Origin: Bacteroides sp.
GTDB lineage: Bacteria > Bacteroidota > Bacteroidia > Bacteroidales > SM23-62
Direction: 5' to 3'
Length of the DNA: 20,450 nt
Assembly: GCA_030667765.1 (NCBI GenBank)
Contig: DAOUVF010000004.1
Coordinates: 1-20,450, forward strand
Shown: piece by piece, positions 14,941-20,450 of the stretch
Layout: every line of letters starts with the position of its first letter
Numbering within the stretch: the first letter of the stretch is position 1
The notes under the pieces: generated by a model
Database searches by the model: none
Told to the model about the DNA's origin: nothing
Seen by the model: only the letters and a program-made list of their open reading frames with translations
Translations under genes and position numbers: made by a program

Positions 14941-15624
14941 ATGATCAAAACTGAAGAATTGACAAAAATTTTCCGCACGGATGAGGTTGAGACTACAGCC
15001 CTGAATAAAGTTACCATGGAAATTCAGGGAGGTGAGTTTGTAGCAGTGATGGGGCCTTCCGGATGCGGGAAATCTACCCTGCTGAACATCCTGGGATTGC
15101 TTGACAATCCCTCCGATGGGAAATTGTATTTTGATGGTACAGAGGTTTCCAAATTCAAGGAAAGGCACCGTACAAACATGAGGAAAGGGAACATCGGTTT
15201 CGTTTTCCAGAGTTTCAACCTGATCGATGAACTTACCGTTTTCGAGAATGTTGAACTGCCCCTTTTGTACATGAATGTTTCTTCATCCGAAAGAAAGAAG
15301 AAGGTGAATGCGGTACTTGAGAGAATGAAAATAGCTCACAGGAAGAAGCACTTTCCACAACAGCTTTCTGGTGGACAACAACAGCGTGTTGCCATTTCAA
15401 GGGCAGTGGTTTCCAATCCAAAACTTATCCTGGCAGATGAGCCCACTGGTAACCTCGACTCGGCCAACGGTGAAGAGGTTATGGCATTGCTGACGGAATT
15501 GAACAAGGATGGTACTACCATCGTTATGGTGACACACTCACCTACGGATGCTGAAAAGGCCCACCGGATCGTGCACCTGTTCGACGGACATATTGTCACG
15601 GAGAACATCAAGCACGTCCTTTGA
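14941..15624 (+). CDS. ABC transporter ATPase, MacB/LolD type
   Basis: 227 residues, a complete nucleotide-binding domain. Walker A GPSGCGKST (38-46), Q-loop Gln90 (FVFQSFNLIDEL), signature LSGGQQQRV (142-150), Walker B LILADE (162-167) with the family's DEPTGNLDS, and H-loop His199 (VTHS). The DEPTGNLDS and FQSFNL sequences place it in the MacB/LolD/FtsE group, whose members work with FtsX-like mechanotransmission permeases. It follows the adaptor gene by 21 bases. No permease is fused to it or present in the window, so its membrane partner must be encoded elsewhere or has been lost. It powers the export system by ATP hydrolysis at the inner face of the membrane. Confidence 0.93.
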   Translation: MIKTEELTKIFRTDEVETTALNKVTMEIQGGEFVAVMGPSGCGKSTLLNILGLLDNPSDGKLYFDGTEVSKFKERHRTNMRKGNIGFVFQSFNLIDELTVFENVELPLLYMNVSSSERKKKVNAVLERMKIAHRKKHFPQQLSGGQQQRVAISRAVVSNPKLILADEPTGNLDSANGEEVMALLTELNKDGTTIVMVTHSPTDAEKAHRIVHLFDGHIVTENIKHVL

Positions 15625-15686
15625 TCAAAAAAATATTGTATTAGAGTTTACGGGGAGCATAATTATTAACCCTTAATTTCGGAGTG

Positions 15687-15977
15687 ATGAAGGATTTATG
15701 TGTACCGATTCCAAACTTCGGTGATGACGAGATAGCGGATATAGAATTGCGTGTTGGCGATCAGAAAATATCATACAGTTTCCGGGTAGAATCCTTTGCC
15801 TGGGAAATTGAAGATGAGCTTTCAATCGCAGACGATGACGTATCCGCCTCTCTCGCCCGTATCTACAGGCTGAAAAAAGCCATTGAAGGATATGACAAAA
15901 AATGGGAACTGATCCAGATCTTTACCCCTGGCGATAACGCAACTCATATCCAGGTACTGTACCGGAGGAGGAATTGA
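15687..15977 (+). CDS. small soluble protein of unknown function in the exporter operon
   Basis: 96 residues from the ATG at 15687; a GTG one codon earlier is possible. I cannot assign a family. There is no signal peptide, membrane segment or zinc motif. It has an N-terminal beta-rich part (CVPIPNFGDDEIADIELRV), a central acidic helix (SIADDDVSASLARIYRLKKAI) and a C-terminal part, KKWELIQIFTPGDNATHIQVLYRRR, that ends strongly basic. This alpha/beta layout suggests a compact cytoplasmic domain. It lies 62 bases after the ATPase and 30 before the TolC gene, at the place where FtsX-like permeases would be expected. It could be a regulator or accessory subunit of the exporter, or simply a neighbour; the frame is intact and codon use matches the operon. 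Confidence 0.6.
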   Translation: MKDLCVPIPNFGDDEIADIELRVGDQKISYSFRVESFAWEIEDELSIADDDVSASLARIYRLKKAIEGYDKKWELIQIFTPGDNATHIQVLYRRRN

Positions 15978-16007
15978 ATTGAAATCAGGTCTAAAAAATT
16001 TTTTGTA

Positions 16008-17357
16008 ATGAGAAGGATTTGGATTTTATCGGGTGTTCTGTGCCTGCTGATTAATTCGCCCGTCCTCCAGGCCCAGAAAGTCTGGACCCTTGAAGAATGT
16101 ATCAGCTATGCCCATGATAATAACCTGCAGGTAAAAAGGCAGGCCTTGCAGGCCAGAACAGCCGAGCATAATTATGACTATGCCAGGGCACAGACACTTC
16201 CCACAGCCAACGCTTTCGGGAATTACCGCTTCAACAAAGGACGTGCGCCTAATTTCGATGATTACACCTATGTTAACAGATCCTTCGAGGATGCCAACGT
16301 CGGAGTTGAAAGCCGCCTGGACATATTCAGTGGATTATATAACCTCAATAACATCCGGTCAAGTAAGCTAAGCCTTCTTTCACAGCTGGAGGATATCGAG
16401 GACCTGAAAAATGACATCACCATGAAGATTGCCGGTGGCTACCTGCAGATTCTGCTAAATGAAGAATTACTGAAAGTCGCCATCGAACAACTGGATATTA
16501 CCCATCAGCAGGTGGAAAAAAATGAGAAACTGGTCGAAGTAGGGAACATGAGCCGTGGTGAATTATTTGAGATCCTGGCGCAGGAGGCTGTAGAGAAAGC
16601 CAATGTGACCAAGGCACGGAATACACTATCAATCTCTTATCTTACACTGATGCAGTATATGGACCTGGAGAATGAAAAGCTTACAGATTTTAAGGTCGAC
16701 ACCAGTGATCTTACCATAGAAGATGCGAATCCCTTAAGATGGGTTGATTCTGTATATACGGATGCACTCAGGGTACTTCCTATGGTCAGGAGTGCAGAAT
16801 ATAACCTGCAGAGTATGGAAAAGGGATTAAGCGCCAACCAGGGCTTGAGAAGTCCCTCCCTTTCTGTCAGATACCTGTACTATACTTTATGGAGTCAAAT
16901 CTCCTCAGATCCATTGAGGCCCGGAGAACCCTATATCTGGCAGGACCAATTGCGCGACAAAGGCTACCAGCAGTTGACTTTCTCGCTTGATATCCCCATC
17001 TTTAACCGGATGCAGATCCAGAACCGGATCAGCAATTCCAAGGTCAACCTGCTGGATGCCAGGGTAAATCTCGACCAGACCAAGCAAACCCTGTATAAAT
17101 CTATTCAACAGGCTTATGCAGATGCCGTGTCCGCCATTGAGGATTATGAGTCGAACGGAGAAACGGTATATTCCATGCAGGAAGCGTTCAATTATACAGA
17201 AGAGCGCTTCAATGTGGGAACCGTCAGTTCGGTGGATTACAATATAGCCAAGAATAACCTGACCAAGGCACAATCGGACCTGGCACAGGCTAAATACCTG
17301 TATATTTTCTATACCAAGATCCTGGATTTCTGGGCCGGAATACCCATTACCCTGTAA
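16008..17357 (+). CDS. TolC-family outer-membrane efflux protein
   Basis: 449 residues with a Sec signal (MRR, hydrophobic core 5-20, likely cleavage after LQA near 23). The mature protein starts WTLEECISYAHDNNLQVKRQAL, the usual opening of TolC/OEP proteins, and has two similar halves of long amphipathic helices interrupted by strand pairs, as in the trimeric channel-tunnel. The second half carries LTFSLDIPIFNRMQIQNRI and the closing RFNVGTVSSVDYNIAKNNLTKAQSDLAQAKY, the standard C-terminal helix pattern. It provides the outer-membrane exit duct for the adaptor and ATPase encoded upstream. It is the last gene of the operon, and its stop lies 6 bases from that of the convergent amidohydrolase gene, leaving no room for a separate terminator. 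Confidence 0.9.
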   Translation: MRRIWILSGVLCLLINSPVLQAQKVWTLEECISYAHDNNLQVKRQALQARTAEHNYDYARAQTLPTANAFGNYRFNKGRAPNFDDYTYVNRSFEDANVGVESRLDIFSGLYNLNNIRSSKLSLLSQLEDIEDLKNDITMKIAGGYLQILLNEELLKVAIEQLDITHQQVEKNEKLVEVGNMSRGELFEILAQEAVEKANVTKARNTLSISYLTLMQYMDLENEKLTDFKVDTSDLTIEDANPLRWVDSVYTDALRVLPMVRSAEYNLQSMEKGLSANQGLRSPSLSVRYLYYTLWSQISSDPLRPGEPYIWQDQLRDKGYQQLTFSLDIPIFNRMQIQNRISNSKVNLLDARVNLDQTKQTLYKSIQQAYADAVSAIEDYESNGETVYSMQEAFNYTEERFNVGTVSSVDYNIAKNNLTKAQSDLAQAKYLYIFYTKILDFWAGIPITL

Positions 17358-17363
17358 TCCTGA

Positions 17364-19010
17364 TTAATGGTCTTTCCGGGTGTAAACCATTTCTCCTCCG
17401 ATATATGTCTGCCTGATCATGAGTCCGGGTATATCCTGTTCCGCAGCGGTGAACAGATCTTCCCCGGTGATGATAAAATCAGCCAGTTTCCCCGGTTCCA
17501 GGCTTCCCTTCTCATCTTCTTCAAAAGCTGATCTGGCTGCCCAGATGGTCATTGCCCGGATGGCCTGTTCACGGTTGAAGGCCTGCTCTTTCTGGAATCC
17601 TCCTGCGGGCCAACCCTCATGGTCCATGCGTGCAATCAGGGCATAGTATCCATATAGCGGATTGATATGCTCTACCGGGAAATCACTTCCGTTCGGCAAC
17701 CAGCCGTTTTCCTCCAGCAACTTCCTGTAGGCATAGGCACCCTTGATGCGTACAGGTCCCACCCTGTCTTCCGCCCAGTACATATCGGATGTTGCATGGG
17801 TGGACTGGACCGAAGGGATGATCGAGTATTCACCAAACTTGCTGAAATCATCCGGGTGGATGATCTGGGAATGTTCAATGCGCCAGCGCCTGTCATTCTT
17901 TTCTTTCAGGAAGGTTCCATACATGTCGAGAACCCAACGGTTTGCACTGTCCCCTATACAATGTGTATTGACCTGATATCCATGCTTATACGCCAACTCA
18001 CACTGTTCCCTGAGAAATTTATCCGTATTTACTGCTAGTCCCAGGTTCCCGGGATCGTCAGAATAGGGTTCAAACAGCAGGGCACCACGTGAACCCAGGG
18101 CCCCGTCTGCAAACAATTTAATGGAACTGACATTCAGCCGTTCTGTTTTATATATTCCTTTGAGAAGGTAATGTTCGTAGTTCTTTTTACCCGGACTAAG
18201 CATGGCATATATCCTCATTTTCAATTCACCAGCGCTTTGTAATGAATCGATCAGGGCTATGGTCTCGTAAGCCAGTCCCGCATCATGAACTGATGTCAGT
18301 CCCACTTCAAAACACTTCCTTTGTCCCTGCATAATTGAATTCATATAGTCCTGCTTGCTGGCCTTCGGCATTATCCTTCTCACCAGGCTGATGGCATTGT
18401 CGAAGAGCATTCCTGTCAGAGCTCCATCTTTTGTTATCAGTGCCCCGCCTTCAATTCTCGTTTCCCTGGTAACTATTGCCCTGCGCAATGCTTCCGTGCT
18501 GGCAATGGCCCCATGACCGTCAATACGGGTCAGTAATACCGGTTTTCCGGGGAAAGCCAGGTCAAGCTTATCTTTAGAAGGGAATTCCGTGTGCTCCCAG
18601 TCATTCTGATCCCAGCCACGGCCCAGGATCCATTCCGAAGGGTATTTTGCCTGGTGTTCTTTCAGTATTTCGATGATTTCTTCAAAGGAGCTGGTTCCAG
18701 TCAGATCAGCATTCTGAAGGCTCAAACCATAGCTTACAAAATGGCAATGGGCATCGATCAATCCCGGGTAAACGAAACCGCCTTCCAGGTCAATGACTTC
18801 GCCAGAGGTGTATTTTTCCATGATTACATCAGCCTCCCCGGTCGCCAGGATTTTACCATTTTTGACGGCCATAGCCTCAGCAGTTGAGAAAGTTTCGTCA
18901 ACCGTGTAAATGGTGCCATTATGGAGGATCTGGTCAACCTGGGTTTTGTTCGCACAGGAATGAAAAGCCAGGAGGAAAATGATTGAGACAGAGCAGAGTA
19001 TGCAGTTCAT
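17364..19010 (-). CDS. YtcJ-type metal-dependent amidohydrolase (amidohydrolase family 3), likely exported
   Basis: 548 residues. The N-terminus has a hydrophobic core (4-16) ending in LAFHSC, an imperfect lipobox giving possible lipidation at Cys19. The rest is a complete amidohydrolase-3 protein. It has a small beta-sandwich start (ILHNGTIYTVD), GLIDAHCHF (83-91) with the paired metal histidines, RIDGHGAIAS, SIKLFADGALGSRGALL, the histidine blocks NTHCIGDSA and RIEHSQIIHPDD, and NGSDFPVEHINP with the catalytic Asp. The closing LEPGKLADFIITGEDLF returns to the sandwich. Such enzymes hydrolyse amide or related bonds; the substrate is not predictable. The nearest characterised relatives act on N-substituted formamides, but this is not a safe transfer. 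It is monocistronic and divergent from the beta-helix lipoprotein gene. Confidence 0.88.
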   Translation of the reverse strand: MNCILCSVSIIFLLAFHSCANKTQVDQILHNGTIYTVDETFSTAEAMAVKNGKILATGEADVIMEKYTSGEVIDLEGGFVYPGLIDAHCHFVSYGLSLQNADLTGTSSFEEIIEILKEHQAKYPSEWILGRGWDQNDWEHTEFPSKDKLDLAFPGKPVLLTRIDGHGAIASTEALRRAIVTRETRIEGGALITKDGALTGMLFDNAISLVRRIMPKASKQDYMNSIMQGQRKCFEVGLTSVHDAGLAYETIALIDSLQSAGELKMRIYAMLSPGKKNYEHYLLKGIYKTERLNVSSIKLFADGALGSRGALLFEPYSDDPGNLGLAVNTDKFLREQCELAYKHGYQVNTHCIGDSANRWVLDMYGTFLKEKNDRRWRIEHSQIIHPDDFSKFGEYSIIPSVQSTHATSDMYWAEDRVGPVRIKGAYAYRKLLEENGWLPNGSDFPVEHINPLYGYYALIARMDHEGWPAGGFQKEQAFNREQAIRAMTIWAARSAFEEDEKGSLEPGKLADFIITGEDLFTAAEQDIPGLMIRQTYIGGEMVYTRKDH

Positions 19011-19045
19011 GGTGTTCGGGGTAATGTGATTGATAAGCTAAAGAT

Positions 19046-19068
19046 ATAATTATAACAGGGATAATTAT
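19046..19068. repeat. two copies of a palindromic 8-mer in a divergent promoter region
   Basis: ATAATTAT occurs at 19046-19053 and 19061-19068; each copy is itself a perfect palindrome and their starts are 15 bases apart. They lie between the divergent amidohydrolase and beta-helix genes. They may be operator half-sites, or AT-rich promoter sequence by chance. Confidence 0.3.
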
Positions 19069-19123
19069 TCCCTTCCCCGAGCGTTTAACTATCAAAAGCC
19101 GTTCCGGGGTGCAGATTTTTAAC

Positions 19124-19131
19124 TATTTTTG
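19124..19131 (+). promoter_or_regulatory. candidate -7 promoter box (TATTTTTG)
   Basis: It matches TAnnTTTG and ends 12 bases before the ATG at 19144. The implied leader would be only a few bases, close to leaderless. No -33 box is convincing, so this is a consensus match only. Confidence 0.35.
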
Positions 19132-19143
19132 GCGGAATTTAAT

Positions 19144-20450
19144 ATGCTTGTAAAGCCTAAAAACATACTGTTTTTCATAGGAATCATTGCAGCTATAATC
19201 TCCTGTGAGAGATATGAGTTGAACCGTTCGTCTGATGCCCGCCTGGCATTTTCCACAGATACCGTATTTTTTGACACCATATTTACTACCATTGGATCAG
19301 CTACCAAAAGATTCAGGATCTACAATAACGATATACAGCCCATTGAAGTTTCTTCCATTGTACTGGCAGGTGGTGCGCAGTCCGTTTTCAGACTGAATAT
19401 TGATGGCTATGCAAGCCACCAGGTCAGTAATATTGAGATCCCGCCTGAGGATTCCCTGTTTATTTTCGTTGAGGTTACTCTCGATCCTAATAGCATGGAT
19501 TCCATATTGCGGATACAGGATTCCATAGTCTTTCTTACCAACGGGAACGTACAGGATGTTGACCTGGTGGCCTGGGGACAGGATGTACATCTGCTGAGTG
19601 GTGATACATTGCAGACAAGCACATGGATCAATGATAAACCATACCTGATCCTGGATTACATCATGGTAGATTCCTTGCAAACACTAACCCTTGAGGAGGG
19701 TGTGAGGATACACATGCACAGGGATGCCTGGATGATCGTGAAGGGAACGCTGCTGGCCAATGGCAGCCTGGAACAGCCCATTGTGATCCAGGGAGACCGC
19801 CTGGAATACCTTTACAGGGATATACCCGGACAATGGGGAGGGATTTATTTCTGGCCAGGGAGCCGTGAAAATAACCTTAAACATATGACCATAAAGAACG
19901 GCATGTATGGCTTATGGGCAGATACGGTCATGACCCCGGGCATACCAACCCTGAACATCACCAATTGTGTCATCCAGGATATGTCAGCCATCGGGATCAT
20001 CGGAAGGGGAGCTGCCATACATGCAGATAATACGGTTATTGGAAGTTGTGGACAATTCTCCATCTTCATGTCCATTGGAGGAAGTTATGAATTCTATCAT
20101 TGCACCATAGGTAATTATTGGAGAAGCAGCTATTCGAATCGTACCTCGCCGGCCGTAGGCATGAAAAACTGGTACCAGGATAAATATGGCGGGATTCAAG
20201 TCAGGCCCATTGATAAAGCCTATTTCGGGAATTGCATCATTTATGGCAATAAGGAATTTGAAATTGGCATTGATGAACATCCTTCCAGTGAGATACCTTA
20301 CCATTTTGATCACAGCCTTATTAAGGTTGATCCATCAACTTTTGATCTCTCGGATGAGTCCCGTTTTACCAGCGTCATCAATCTTGATGATCCAGGGTTT
20401 GTGAATCCAGATCCTAGATACAGTAACTTCCAGCTTGATACCCTCTCCCC
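19144..20450 (+). CDS. beta-helix lipoprotein, partial at the window end
   Basis: An open frame from the ATG at 19144 to the window edge: 435 whole codons with no stop, so the C-terminus is missing. The N-terminus has a basic residue, a hydrophobic core (9-19) and a lipobox giving lipidated Cys21 (AIISC). Residues about 30-150 form a beta-sandwich-like domain starting LAFSTDTVFFDTIFTTIGSATKRFRIYNN, a pattern common in Bacteroidota surface lipoproteins. From about 175 the sequence has short regular turns of the right-handed parallel beta-helix type (VRIHMHRDAWMIVKGTLLANG, LKHMTIKNGMYGLWAD, LNITNCVIQDMSAIGIIG, CIIYGN), each with T-x-x-N or N-C-x-I turns. The role could be polysaccharide binding or a surface structure; no catalytic residues are evident. 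Confidence 0.8.
   Translation, partial: MLVKPKNILFFIGIIAAIISCERYELNRSSDARLAFSTDTVFFDTIFTTIGSATKRFRIYNNDIQPIEVSSIVLAGGAQSVFRLNIDGYASHQVSNIEIPPEDSLFIFVEVTLDPNSMDSILRIQDSIVFLTNGNVQDVDLVAWGQDVHLLSGDTLQTSTWINDKPYLILDYIMVDSLQTLTLEEGVRIHMHRDAWMIVKGTLLANGSLEQPIVIQGDRLEYLYRDIPGQWGGIYFWPGSRENNLKHMTIKNGMYGLWADTVMTPGIPTLNITNCVIQDMSAIGIIGRGAAIHADNTVIGSCGQFSIFMSIGGSYEFYHCTIGNYWRSSYSNRTSPAVGMKNWYQDKYGGIQVRPIDKAYFGNCIIYGNKEFEIGIDEHPSSEIPYHFDHSLIKVDPSTFDLSDESRFTSVINLDDPGFVNPDPRYSNFQLDTLS

Noticed and set aside
1..20450. tRNA, rRNA, CRISPR arrays, insertion sequences, phage genes
   Set aside because: No cloverleaf, regularly spaced repeats, transposase motif or terminal inverted repeat was seen.

Overview
The window looks like a chromosomal segment of a Bacteroidota bacterium (class Bacteroidia, probably an environmental Marinilabiliales/Bacteroidales-type lineage; the rank is an inference). 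Supporting signs are a DUF5723-type outer-membrane barrel paired with a large lipoprotein, several signal-peptide or lipobox proteins, an NtrC-type regulator with a GAFTDA loop, very few Shine-Dalgarno sequences, and several upstream boxes fitting the Bacteroidota -7 consensus TAnnTTTG. I see no tRNA, rRNA, CRISPR array, insertion sequence or phage gene. Coding density is high and no gene-free stretch exceeds 300 bases.

Layout. (1) 40-1070: a small Mth938-fold protein and an O-methyltransferase-like protein with a secretion signal. (2) 1079-3149, minus strand: a small acidic orphan protein, a PPP-type phosphatase, and a seven-helix membrane protein with a LuxR DNA-binding tail. (3) 3150-3299: a divergent control region with a 34-bp near-perfect dyad, then a polytopic membrane protein (3300-3998). 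(4) 4012-4854, minus strand: a diheme c-type cytochrome whose 5' end is missing. (5) 4976-6304: a membrane-anchored reductive-dehalogenase-like iron-sulfur/corrinoid protein. (6) 7429-6314, minus strand: an RtcB RNA ligase. (7) 10625-7449, minus strand: a two-gene unit of a lipoprotein and a DUF5723 outer-membrane barrel. (8) 13423-10705, minus strand: a sigma-54 response regulator overlapping its histidine kinase. Divergent from it, 13654-17357, is an exporter operon: HlyD-type adaptor, MacB/LolD-type ATPase, a small orphan protein and a TolC-type channel. (9) 19010-17364, minus strand: a YtcJ-type amidohydrolase. (10) 19144 to the window end: a lipoprotein with beta-helix character, cut by the window edge.

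How the genes work together. The clearest functional unit is region 8. A membrane kinase and a sigma-54 activator face an ABC-type tripartite efflux operon across a 230-bp control region that carries a perfect -24-like element. The operon has an adaptor, an ATPase and an outer-membrane channel but no ABC permease in this window; a conserved-looking 96-residue soluble protein sits where permeases usually are. The second notable unit is the membrane-bound LuxR-type regulator and the long dyad beside it, which suggests a one-component membrane sensor controlling itself and/or the neighbouring membrane protein. The third is the decayed cytochrome divergent from the dehalogenase-like protein, possibly the remnant of a redox locus. 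Convergent gene pairs here are separated by only 6-13 bases.
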